Assembly: GCF_900108175.1 (NCBI RefSeq)
Contig: NZ_FNVO01000023.1
Location: 47,746 to 111,745, forward strand
Origin: Thermomonospora echinospora
GTDB lineage: Bacteria > Actinomycetota > Actinomycetes > Streptosporangiales > Streptosporangiaceae
Reading direction: 5' to 3'
Length of the DNA stretch: 64,000 nt
The position numbers were made by a program, and so were the translations under genes. The first letter of the stretch is position 1. Each line of letters starts with the position of its first letter. This document shows positions 53,368-64,000 of this stretch, one piece after another. The notes under the pieces were generated by a model that had not been told where the DNA came from, ran no database searches, and saw only the letters and a program-made list of their open reading frames with translations.

Positions 53368-53371
<4 letters not shown>

Positions 53372-54264
53372 GCGCGCCACGGGGCCACGTGCTGGCCAAG
53401 GCCGCCACGCTGATCGAGGCACTGCCGTGGCTGGAGCGCTTCCACGGCAAGACCGTCGTGATCAAGTACGGCGGGCACGCCATGACCGACGAGGCGCTGC
53501 GGCGCTCCTTCGCCGAGGACGTGGTGTTCCTGCGCTACGCCGGGCTGCGGCCGGTGATCGTGCACGGCGGCGGCCCGCAGATCAACGCCGCGCTGGAGAA
53601 GCAGGGCATCGAGTCCAGCTTCACCGCCGGGCTGCGGGTCACCACCCCCGAGGCCATGGAGGTCGTCCGGATGGTGCTGGTCGGCCAGGTCAACCGGGAC
53701 GTGGTCGGGCTGATCAACCGGCACGGCGCGTTCGCGGTCGGCATGTCCGGCGAGGACGCCAACCTGCTGACCGCCGAGCGCAAGCCCGCCATCGTCGACG
53801 GCGAGCCGGTCGACATCGGTCAGGTCGGCGAGATCGTCGAGGTCCAGGTGGGCGCGGTGCGCAGCCTGCTGGACGACGCCCGCATCCCGGTGATCTCCAG
53901 CGTGGCGCGCGGCGACGACGGCGAGGTCTACAACGTCAACGCCGACACCGCCGCCGCGGCGCTGGCGGTCGCGCTGGACGCCGTCAAGCTCATCGTGCTC
54001 ACCGACGTGGAGGGCCTGTACGCCGACTGGCCCGAAAGCGACGAGGTCATCGACGAGCTGACCACCGACGAACTGGCGAAGCTGCTGCCGGACCTGTCGG
54101 CCGGCATGGTCCCGAAGATGGGGGCGTGCCTGCAGGCGGTGCGCGGCGGCGTCCCGCAGGCGCACGTCCTGGACGGCCGGGTGCCGCACTCGCTGCTGCT
54201 GGAAGTGTTCACCGACGAGGGCATCGGCACCATGGTGCTGCCGAGCCGGGGAGGAGCCTCGTGA
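53368..54264 (+). CDS. argB: Acetylglutamate kinase
   Basis: A 298-residue amino acid kinase that phosphorylates N-acetylglutamate, usually the feedback-controlled step. [41 protein letters not shown] and [15 protein letters not shown] are family signatures. The N-terminal helix [18 protein letters not shown] is of the kind that makes hexameric, arginine-inhibited kinases, so feedback by arginine is likely. ATG overlaps the argJ stop as ATGA. Confidence 0.97.
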
Positions 54265-55487
54265 ACAGGTCGCAGACGGGCGCGAGCTCCCAGGAACTGC
54301 TGGCCCGCTACCAGGCCGCGTTCATGCCCAACTACGGGGTGCCGCCGGTGGCGCTGGTGGCCGGGCAGGGCTGCCTGGCCTGGGACGCCGACGGCAGGCA
54401 GTACCTGGACTTCATCGCCGGCATCGCCGTCAGCTCCCTCGGCCACGCCCACGAGGCGCTCGCCGAGGCCGTCGGCGAGCAGGTCCACTCGATCGTGCAC
54501 ACCTCCAACCTGTTCATCAACGAGCAGGAGGTGCTGCTGGCCGAGGAGCTGCGCCGGCTGCTGGGCGGCCAGGGCCGGGTGTTCCTGTCCAACAGCGGCA
54601 CCGAGGCCAACGAGTGCGCCCTCAAGCTCGCCATCAAGTACGGCAAGAGCCGGGGGCGGGGGCGCGGTGGTCGCGGCTACTTCGTGGCCGCCGAGAACGG
54701 CTTCCACGGCCGGTCGATGGGCGCCCTGTCGCTGACCGGCAAGCAGTCGATCCGCGAGCCGTTCGGCCCGTTCGCCCTCGACGTGCGGTTCGTCCCGTAC
54801 GGCGACGCGCAGGCGCTGGCCGAGGCCGTCACCGGCGAGTGCGCCGCGGTCTTCCTGGAGCCCACGCTCGGCGAGGGCGGCGTCGTCCCCCCGCCGGACG
54901 GCTATCTCGCCGCCGCCCGCCAGATCTGCGACGACACCGGCGCCCTGTTCGTCATGGACGAGATCCAGTCCGCCATCGGCCGCACCGGCACCTGGTTCGC
55001 CCACCAGCACGACGGCGTGCGCCCCGACATCCTCACCCTGGCCAAGGGCCTGGGCGGCGGCCTGCCGATCGGCGCCTGCGTCGGCTTCGGCCCGGCCGGG
55101 GAGCTGTTCGCCAAGGGCGACCACGGCAGCACCTTCGGCGGCAACCCGGTGGCCTGCGCCGCCGCCCTGGCCGTGCTGCACACCATCGAGAAGGAGGGGC
55201 TGCTCGGCAACGCCGCCGAGGTCGGCGCCCTGCTCAAGGACGGCCTCGCCGCGCTCGGCCACCCCCTGCTGGCAGGCGTCCGCGGCCGCGGCCTGTGGCT
55301 GGGCGTCGTGCTGGCCGAGCCGGTGGCGGCACGGGTGGAGGCGGCCGCGCGGGACGCCGGCTTCCTGGTCAACGCCGTGCAGCCGAACGTGATCAGGCTC
55401 GCCCCGCCGCTGGTCGTCACCGCCGGCCAGGCCGGCGCGCTGGTCGACGCGTTCCCCTCGATCCTCGACGCCGCCAAGGAGGGCTGA
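54261..55487 (+). CDS. argD: Acetylornithine aminotransferase
   Basis: A 408-residue class III PLP aminotransferase that converts N-acetylglutamate semialdehyde to N-acetylornithine. [17 protein letters not shown] binds PLP phosphate, [14 protein letters not shown] provides the Asp contacting the ring, and the PLP Lys is in [15 protein letters not shown] short RGRGRGGRG insertion lies near residue 130. GTG overlaps argB, preceded by GGGGAGGAG. Confidence 0.96.
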   Translation: MNRSQTGASSQELLARYQAAFMPNYGVPPVALVAGQGCLAWDADGRQYLDFIAGIAVSSLGHAHEALAEAVGEQVHSIVHTSNLFINEQEVLLAEELRRLLGGQGRVFLSNSGTEANECALKLAIKYGKSRGRGRGGRGYFVAAENGFHGRSMGALSLTGKQSIREPFGPFALDVRFVPYGDAQALAEAVTGECAAVFLEPTLGEGGVVPPPDGYLAAARQICDDTGALFVMDEIQSAIGRTGTWFAHQHDGVRPDILTLAKGLGGGLPIGACVGFGPAGELFAKGDHGSTFGGNPVACAAALAVLHTIEKEGLLGNAAEVGALLKDGLAALGHPLLAGVRGRGLWLGVVLAEPVAARVEAAARDAGFLVNAVQPNVIRLAPPLVVTAGQAGALVDAFPSILDAAKEG

Positions 55488-56926
<1,439 letters not shown>

Positions 56927-57002
56927 GGGCCCGCGGCCCCCGTCTCCAGCGCACCACAACCCGCACGTCTTCTTCAGCACTGCCGAAACAGGAGATCACC
57001 TT

Positions 57003-58205
57003 ATGAGCGAGCGGATCGTACTCGCATACTCCGGGGGTCTGGACACCTCCGTGGCCATCCCGTTCCTCGCCGAGCAGACCGGCGCCGAGATCATCGCCGT
57101 GGCCGTCGACGTCGGCCAGGGCGGCGAGGACCTGGAGGTCATCCGCAAGCGGGCGCTGGCGTGCGGCGCCGCCGAGGCCGTGGTGGTCGACGCCCGCGAG
57201 GAGTTCGCCGCCGACTTCTGCGTGCCCGCCCTGCAGGCCAACGCCCTCTACATGGACCGCTACCCGCTGCTGTCCTCGCTGTCGCGGCCGCTGATCGTCA
57301 AGCACCTGGTGGCCGCCGCCAAGGAGTTCGGCGGCACCGCCGTCTCGCACGGCTGCACCGGCAAGGGCAACGACCAGGTCCGCTTCGAGGCCGGCCTGTC
57401 CGCGCTGCACCCCGACCTGAAGGTCATCGCGCCCGCCCGGGACTTCGCCTGGACCCGCGACAAGGCCATCGAGTACGCCGAGTCCAAGGGCCTGCCGATC
57501 GACGTGTCGGCCAAGTCCCCGTACTCCATCGACCAGAACCTGTGGGGCCGCGCCGTGGAGACCGGCTTCCTGGAGGACATCTGGAACGGCCCCATCGAGG
57601 ACGTCTACGACTACACCGCCGACCCGGCCGTGCCCCGCGACCCCGACGAGGTCGTCATCACCTTCACCGCCGGCGTGCCCACCGCCCTCGACGGCCGCGC
57701 GCTGACCCCGTACCAGATCATCACCGAGCTCAACCAGCGCGCCGGCGCCCAGGGCGTGGGCCGCATCGACATGGTCGAGGACCGGCTGGTCGGCATCAAG
57801 AGCCGCGAGGTCTACGAGGCCCCCGCCGCCATCGCGCTGATCACCGCGCACATGGAGCTGGAGAACGTCACCGTCGAGCGCGACCTGGCCCGCTTCAAGC
57901 GCGGCGTCGACCAGCGCTGGGGCGAACTGGTCTACGACGGCCTGTGGTTCTCCCCGCTGAAGTACGCGCTGGACGCCTTCATCGCCGACTCCCAGCGCCA
58001 GGTCTCCGGCGACATCCGGCTCACCCTGCACGGCGGTCGGGCCGTGGTGACGGGTCGCCGCAGCGACGCCTCTCTCTACAGCTACGACCTGGCCACCTAC
58101 GACACCGGCGACACCTTCGACCAGAGCCTGGCCAAGGGCTTCGTCGAGCTGTTCGGCCTGCCCAGCAAGATGGCCGCCATCCGCGACCGGCGCGTCCAGG
58201 GCTGA
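57003..58205 (+). CDS. argG: Argininosuccinate synthase
   Basis: A 400-residue ATP-dependent ligase joining citrulline and aspartate. The ATP loop [29 protein letters not shown] and [12 protein letters not shown] are diagnostic. ATG with AGGAG 7 bases upstream. A 76-base gap separates it from argR, with no clear ARG box. Two hairpins follow its stop, so argH is probably transcribed at least partly from elsewhere. Confidence 0.97.
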   Translation: MSERIVLAYSGGLDTSVAIPFLAEQTGAEIIAVAVDVGQGGEDLEVIRKRALACGAAEAVVVDAREEFAADFCVPALQANALYMDRYPLLSSLSRPLIVKHLVAAAKEFGGTAVSHGCTGKGNDQVRFEAGLSALHPDLKVIAPARDFAWTRDKAIEYAESKGLPIDVSAKSPYSIDQNLWGRAVETGFLEDIWNGPIEDVYDYTADPAVPRDPDEVVITFTAGVPTALDGRALTPYQIITELNQRAGAQGVGRIDMVEDRLVGIKSREVYEAPAAIALITAHMELENVTVERDLARFKRGVDQRWGELVYDGLWFSPLKYALDAFIADSQRQVSGDIRLTLHGGRAVVTGRRSDASLYSYDLATYDTGDTFDQSLAKGFVELFGLPSKMAAIRDRRVQG

Positions 58206-58214
58206 GGCGCGGCC

Positions 58215-58279
58215 GGGACCGGCACCGGTCCCAGCTGAGGCGCGGGCAAGACCGCGGAGAACGAGCGATCTTGCCCGCG
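58215..58279 (+). terminator. Two hairpins after argG
   Basis: GGGACCGG/CCGGTCCC (58215-58232, two-base loop) is followed by an 11-base stem, 58241-58251 with 58269-58279. Both lie within 75 bases after the argG stop. They probably end or attenuate the upstream transcript. Confidence 0.6.
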
Positions 58280-58856
58280 ACGAGGAAGCGCCGCGCGCCG
58301 CCGGTCGGCCCGCCGCCGAGCGGGCCGATGCCGCGAACCGGAGCGGCCGGTACGGTCCTGGGCGTTCCTGGACGAGCCTGGACGAGCCTGGACGAGAACG
58401 TGTGAACAGGTGATCCCGACCGCGGCGGAGAGGGCCCATACATGCCGAAGGGCCCGCCGGCCAGGGCGGAGACGGCCGCGACCAGGAGCTTCGCGATGAA
58501 CCGGCCCCCTGCGAGGCCTCTTCGACTTTTCCCTCGCCCGGCAGGGCGTTCCCGCCGCGCGGCCTGCCAGGCTGTGGAGATTGAGGGCGGCGTGATCGGC
58601 CCCGCCCGGTAGGCTTCGAACGGCTGGGTCACCGAAGGCCACCGGAGAGCGGGCCCGCATGGTCTGGACCGAGGGGCTTTTCACGATCGCGAGGCACCGG
58701 CGATCGTGAGAACGACGAGGGCGGACCACGCGGCCTCAGGACCGCCCGCCGTCGCGGCGGAGCCGCGACCATGAACACGTCCGCGAGCCGTCGCGCCACA
58801 GGCGCGACCATGAGCACGCCGTCGCGGCGGAGCCGCGGCGTACAGATGGGAGCAGT
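58280..58856 (+). promoter_or_regulatory. Gene-free argG-argH spacer with repeated hairpins
   Basis: No convincing gene in 577 bases, in contrast to the tight spacing of the rest of the operon. It holds three copies of CCTGGACGAG (58367-58396), a 10-base stem TCACGATCGC/GCGATCGTGA (58681-58709), and three evenly spaced small hairpins at 58751-58769, 58790-58808 and 58821-58839 right before argH. The first two hairpins differ by a paired substitution that keeps the stem. Confidence 0.6.
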
Positions 58857-60275
<1,419 letters not shown>

Positions 60276-60309
60276 GGACCCGGCCCATGCCGATCCGCAG
60301 GCGGCCGGC

Positions 60310-60969
60310 GTGAGCGACCTCCTCGGCCGCGACTTCTTCGACCGTCCGGTGGAGGAGGTCGCCCCCGCCCTGCTCGGCCAGGTGCTCGCGCACCGTACCG
60401 AGGAGGGCGAGGTCGCGCTGCGCCTCACCGAGGTCGAGGCGTACGCGGGCGCGCTCGACCCGGCGTCCCACTCCTACCGGGGCCGCACCCCCCGCAACGC
60501 GGTGATGTGGGGGCCGCCGGGGCACGTCTACGTGTACTTCACCTATGGCATGCACTTCTGCATGAATCTGGTGTGCGGGCCAGAGGGCAAGGCGTCGGCG
60601 GTGCTGCTCCGGGCCGGCGAGGTGACCGACGGGCGGGACCTGGCCGTCGCGCGCCGCCCCCGCTCGTCTCCCCGCGACCTCGCCCGCGGCCCGGCCCGGC
60701 TCTGCCAGGCGCTGGGCATCGCCCGCGAGCACAACGGGCTGGACGCCTGTGCCCCCGGCTCGCCTGTGCGGGTCCTGACCGGCGAACCGGTGGATCCCGC
60801 CCGGATCTGCACCGGCCCACGGGTCGGTGTGAGCGCCGCCAAGGACGTCCCCTGGCGTTTCTGGATCGACGGCGAGCCCAGCGTGTCGGCCTACCGCCTG
60901 CACGTCCCCCGCCGCCGCAGGGCCACGGGCCGAGGCTCCGCCTTGGACGGGAGCGGTGAGAGCCGATGA
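60310..60969 (+). CDS. DNA-3-methyladenine glycosylase (AAG/MPG type)
   Basis: A 219-residue base-excision repair enzyme that removes alkylated purines. The family blocks are [36 protein letters not shown] with the catalytic Glu, [21 protein letters not shown] and [16 protein letters not shown] start 34 bases after argH, so probably in the same transcript. The last 20 residues are a variable tail. Position between argH and tyrS is common in actinomycetes. Confidence 0.93.
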   Translation: MSDLLGRDFFDRPVEEVAPALLGQVLAHRTEEGEVALRLTEVEAYAGALDPASHSYRGRTPRNAVMWGPPGHVYVYFTYGMHFCMNLVCGPEGKASAVLLRAGEVTDGRDLAVARRPRSSPRDLARGPARLCQALGIAREHNGLDACAPGSPVRVLTGEPVDPARICTGPRVGVSAAKDVPWRFWIDGEPSVSAYRLHVPRRRRATGRGSALDGSGESR

Positions 60970-61141
60970 TGCGCCCCTTCGCCGCTGGGGCACTGACCAG
61001 AGCACTTCCAGGCACGAACTGCGCGTCCCCGCCCGTCACTTCCGCTACGGCCGGTGAATATCGTTACCGTGAACGACGGCCCATCGGGCACCCTGGTGGG
61101 CGTACCGGACAGCCCGGAGAGCACGGAAGACGAGGGAGATC

Positions 61142-62422
61142 GTGACCGACGTCCTTGAGGATCTCGCGTGGCGCGACCTGATCGCGCAGTCCACTGACCT
61201 GGACGATCTGCGGGCGCTGCTCGCCGCGGGGCCGGTCACGCTGTATTGCGGGTTCGACCCGACCGCGCCGAGCCTGCATCTGGGCAACCTGATCCAGATC
61301 CTCACCCTGCGCCGCTTCCAGCGCGCCGGCCACCGCCCGATCGGGCTGGTCGGCGGCGCCACCGGCCTGATCGGCGACCCCAGCGGCAAGAGCGCCGAAC
61401 GCACCCTCAACTCCGAGGAGGTCGTGGCCGGCTGGGTCGGGCGCATCCGCGACCAGGTCGCCCGATTCCTGGACTTCGACGGCCCCACCGGCGCCCTCAT
61501 GGTCAGCAACCTCGACTGGACCGGCCCCATGACGGCCATCGAGTTCCTGCGCGACATCGGCAAGCACTTCCCGGTCAACCGGATGCTCGCCCGCGAGACC
61601 GTGAAGACCCGCCTGGAGAGCACGGGCATGAGCTACACCGAGTTCAGCTACGTGCTGCTGCAGTCGATGGACTTCCTGGAGCTCTACCGGCGGTACGGCT
61701 GCCGCCTGCAGACCGGCGGCAGCGACCAGTGGGGCAACCTCACCGCGGGCGTCGACCTGATCCGCCGGGTGGAGGGCGGGTCCGCCCACGCCCTCACCAC
61801 CCCGCTGCTGACCAAGGCGGACGGCTCCAAGTTCGGCAAGACCGCCGGCGGCGAGACCTACTGGCTCGACCCCGAGCTGACCTCGCCGTACGCGTTCTAC
61901 CAGTTCTGGTTCAACGCCGACGACCGGGACGTGGAGAAGTACCTCAAGGTCTTCAGCTTCCGCTCCCGGGAGGAGATCGAGCACCTGGTCAAGGAGTCGG
62001 CCGAACGTCCCGCCGCCCGCCAGGCCCAGCGGGCCCTGGCCGAGGAGCTGACCACGATGGTCCACGGCGCCGACGAGTGCGCGAAGGTCATCGCGGCCTC
62101 CCGCGCGCTGTTCGGGCAGGGCGCCCTGGAGGAACTGGACGAACGGACCCTCCGCGCGGCCCTGCGTGAGGTTCCCCACGCGGAGATCCCGCCCGGCGAG
62201 CTGCCCGCCGTCGCGGACCTCCTCGTTGGCAGCGGCCTGTGCAAGAGCAAGTCCGAGGCCCGGCGCACCATCGCCCAGGGCGGCGCCTACCTGAACAACA
62301 CCAAGGTCGTCTCCGAGGACGCCGTCCCCGTACCCGAAGACCTGCTGCACGGCCGGTTCCTGGTGCTGCGGCGGGGCAAGCGCAACGTCGGCGGCGTCGA
62401 GGTCGCACTCCCCGAGGCCTGA
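61142..62422 (+). CDS. tyrS: Tyrosyl-tRNA synthetase
   Basis: A 426-residue class I synthetase. The HIGH-type motif is [11 protein letters not shown], the KMSKS-type motif is KFGKT in [13 protein letters not shown], and [11 protein letters not shown] binds tyrosine. The C-terminal S4 RNA-binding domain contains [23 protein letters not shown] start with GAGGGAG a few bases upstream. Last protein gene before the rRNA operon. Confidence 0.97.
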   Translation: MTDVLEDLAWRDLIAQSTDLDDLRALLAAGPVTLYCGFDPTAPSLHLGNLIQILTLRRFQRAGHRPIGLVGGATGLIGDPSGKSAERTLNSEEVVAGWVGRIRDQVARFLDFDGPTGALMVSNLDWTGPMTAIEFLRDIGKHFPVNRMLARETVKTRLESTGMSYTEFSYVLLQSMDFLELYRRYGCRLQTGGSDQWGNLTAGVDLIRRVEGGSAHALTTPLLTKADGSKFGKTAGGETYWLDPELTSPYAFYQFWFNADDRDVEKYLKVFSFRSREEIEHLVKESAERPAARQAQRALAEELTTMVHGADECAKVIAASRALFGQGALEELDERTLRAALREVPHAEIPPGELPAVADLLVGSGLCKSKSEARRTIAQGGAYLNNTKVVSEDAVPVPEDLLHGRFLVLRRGKRNVGGVEVALPEA

Positions 62423-62493
62423 TCCCGGCTCCACGGACGCCCGGCCACCCCGCTCATCGAGGCGCGAGCGGGGCTCCAGGAGCCTTCGACCCC

Positions 62494-62527
62494 ACGGACG
62501 CCCGGCCCACCCCGGCCGGGCGTCCGT
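62494..62527 (+). terminator. Hairpin after tyrS
   Basis: A perfect 14-base stem (62494-62507 with 62514-62527) around a CACCCC loop, 70 bases after the tyrS stop. Part of its left arm is a direct copy of the sequence just after tyrS (near 62434). Confidence 0.7.
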
Positions 62528-63267
62528 CATGTCCGGGACGGCCCTCACCGCCTGGGACATCCTCGTCGCCCGGTCGTTGTCCTTACTTCGTCCGGCGTGA
62601 TGTCCGCCCAAGGCCCTCGCCGGGCCGCTTCACGACCTGTGGCACGCCGGGGGCTGCGTCACGGGGCGATCGCGAGGGCCTTGCCGGGTGGTCTGCAGGG
62701 ACGTCCCGGCCGGCCCGGTCACTGTCTCCGGCGGGCGCCAATGTGACGTCCGCCGGTCTACCTGATGGCTTGCGCCCACGGTCGTGGGGCGGTCGACAAC
62801 GCCTGCCAGGGGACGTGCTGGGGTGTTGGTCTCTCGCCTGACGCCGAAGGCCCTGCTGACCGGCTTCACGGTTTGCGCGGCCCGGTGATCCGGGAGGAGC
62901 CCCAGAGTCCTGTGGGGCTGGACGTCCCCCGGCTGACCTGGACGTGTCTCTCCCGGGCGCCGGTGTGACGTCCGCCGGTCCGCTTGACGGTTTGCGGAGG
63001 TGTCGGGGTCCCGTGTCACGGAGTGATCCATGAGGGTCCCGCCAGAGGTTTGCGGGGCGGGCAGGGCGGGAATATTCCGGCTGACCTGGGTGGTTGTCTT
63101 GTCTGGACGTTGCCGTGACGTCCGCCCGGGATCTCCGCCGGGCCGCTTCGCGGCCCGTGGAGGCACCACGATCAACATCACAGAGTGATCACGAGGCCCT
63201 CGCCAGGGGGCCTGTGGAGGCGGAAATACCCCTCCTGACCTGGTTGTTCGTTCACTCTGCCGTCGAT
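62528..63267 (+). repeat. Gene-free stretch with decayed repeats upstream of the rRNA operon
   Basis: About 740 bases without a credible gene. The string GTGAcGTCCGCC recurs at 62597, 62743, 62965 and 63115, each time followed by a variant of GGTC-CGCTTGACGG or GGCCGCTTC and then of CACGGAGTGATC. The copies are degenerate and unevenly spaced (about 145, 220 and 150 bases). They look like a duplicated regulatory or former coding segment in decay. Confidence 0.6.
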
Positions 63268-63296
63268 TTGACGACGTGGCACGGTCAACCTAATGT
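63268..63296 (+). promoter_or_regulatory. rRNA promoter P1
   Basis: TTGACG (63268-63273) and TAATGT (63291-63296) with a 17-base spacer, about 400 bases before the 16S gene. Strong match to the housekeeping consensus. Confidence 0.7.
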
Positions 63297-63419
63297 TCTA
63301 CCTGCCCCACGGGGGAGCGGGACGCCGACAGGCGGCCGGCCCCGGGGGAAGCCACCACAGACCGGACGGGCGCGATGCCTCGCGTCCTGAAGATCACGGC
63401 GGCGCCCGAGCGGACCGAG

Positions 63420-63448
63420 TTGGACAAACCGGGACGAACGGGTACAGT
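63420..63448 (+). promoter_or_regulatory. rRNA promoter P2
   Basis: TTGGAC (63420-63425) and TACAGT (63443-63448) with a 17-base spacer, 250 bases before the 16S gene. Tandem promoters are usual for actinomycete rrn operons. Confidence 0.7.
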
Positions 63449-63505
63449 AGAAGGGTTGCCCCACGGGGCGCTCGCCCGGGAGGGTGGGTGTTGCGGGGTG
63501 GGTGT

Positions 63506-63547
63506 CCGTTTCTTGAGAACTCAACAGTGTGTTAAAAGCCAGTGCCT
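63506..63547 (+). promoter_or_regulatory. rRNA leader antitermination/processing element
   Basis: The leader contains TTTCTTGAGAACTCAACAGT followed by GTGTGTTAAAAGCC, the conserved actinobacterial rrn leader segment that holds the boxA-like antitermination and RNase III processing signals. Confidence 0.7.
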
Positions 63548-63697
63548 TGTGACAGCCCCTGGTTGTTGGGGTTGTTGTTCCTCGTCTGAGGAATTTCTTT
63601 GAGGCGATGCTCGCCGGTTGTTGTGGCTGGTGGGTGTCTGCTGGGATGTGAGTCCCGTTCAGGTTTGCCCGTCCCCTCTGGGGGTGGGTGTGTGACC

Positions 63698-64000
63698 TTG
63701 ATGGAGAGTTTGATCCTGGCTCAGGACGAACGCTGGCGGCGTGCTTAACACATGCAAGTCGAGCGGAAAGGCCCCTTCGGGGGTACTCGAGCGGCGAACG
63801 GGTGAGTAACACGTGAGCAACCTGCCCCTGACTTCGGGATAAGCCTGGGAAACCGGGTCTAATACCGGATATGACCTCTTGCCGCATGGTGGGGGGTGGA
63901 AAGTTTTTTCGGTTGGGGATGGGCTCGCGGCCTATCAGCTTGTTGGTGGGGTGATGGCCTACCAAGGCGACGACGGGTAGCCGGCCTGAGAGGGCGACCG
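63698..64000 (+). rRNA. rrs: 16S ribosomal RNA, 5' part
   Basis: Starts around TTGATGGAGAGTTTGATCCT, the universal 5' region, followed by GGCTCAGGACGAACGCTGGC and the V1-V2 region with AACGGGTGAGTAACACGTGA. The gene continues past the right edge. The variable region before 63920 (a GGAAAGTTTTTTCGGT type helix) resembles Thermomonosporaceae, which is the basis of the taxonomic guess. The exact mature 5' end is approximate by a few bases. Confidence 0.97.

Noticed and set aside
63285..63965. A 226-codon reverse-strand frame covering the rRNA promoter and 16S start
   Set aside because: It overlaps the 16S gene and its leader and has no protein-like features.

Overview
The window comes from a high-GC actinomycete chromosome. 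GC-rich codon use, actinobacterial gene order and the start of a 16S rRNA gene at the right edge suggest Thermomonosporaceae (Actinomadura/Thermomonospora-like); the genus is an inference from the look of the 16S and gene order, not from a search. Almost all genes point right and are housekeeping genes packed with 4-bp stop/start overlaps.

Left part (1-37114). The end of pimA and a LemA-like membrane protein are followed by a DUF3048 lipoprotein, the PLP synthase genes pdxS/pdxT, yebC and ruvCAB. Next come yajC-secD-secF, apt, relA and a GT87-like membrane glycosyltransferase. A DUF349 coiled-coil protein and a membrane cyclophilin lie on the minus strand. Then come a metallo-beta-lactamase-fold hydrolase, hisS and aspS, and a minus-strand group of DUF305, DUF3105 and DUF6153-like membrane proteins. 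The block ends with rarA, two small membrane proteins, alaS, ruvX, mltG, aroE, infC-rpmI-rplT, a SPOUT rRNA methyltransferase, a STAS protein and a PAS histidine kinase.

Island (37115-43749). Between the infC/rplT block and pheST sit six accessory genes. Two point right: a TauD-like oxygenase and a divergent glycerate-kinase-family protein. Four point left: phosphonopyruvate decarboxylase, PEP mutase, a NudE-like Nudix hydrolase and a TIR-domain protein. PEP mutase plus the decarboxylase commit carbon to phosphonoacetaldehyde; the next step is not obvious. The TIR/Nudix pair suggests NAD-derived nucleotide chemistry. Parts of the island are visibly less GC-rich than the flanks.

Right part (43750-64000). 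pheS-pheT are followed by an ABC-F ATPase with a long structured leader. Then comes a conserved protein of unknown function (DUF7873-like) followed by two tandem structured RNAs, each containing a circularly permuted tRNA-like module: T-arm, capped acceptor stem, D-arm. This is the most unusual object in the window. An F420-type PPOX protein precedes the complete arginine pathway argC-J-B-D-F-R-G-H, driven by a promoter with an apparent ARG box. DNA-3-methyladenine glycosylase and tyrS follow. A 1.3-kb gene-free stretch with decayed repeats and two good promoters leads into the rRNA operon.

Two loci deserve most attention: the protein/permuted-tRNA-mimic RNA locus (49370-50500) and the PEP mutase/TIR/Nudix island (37171-43313).
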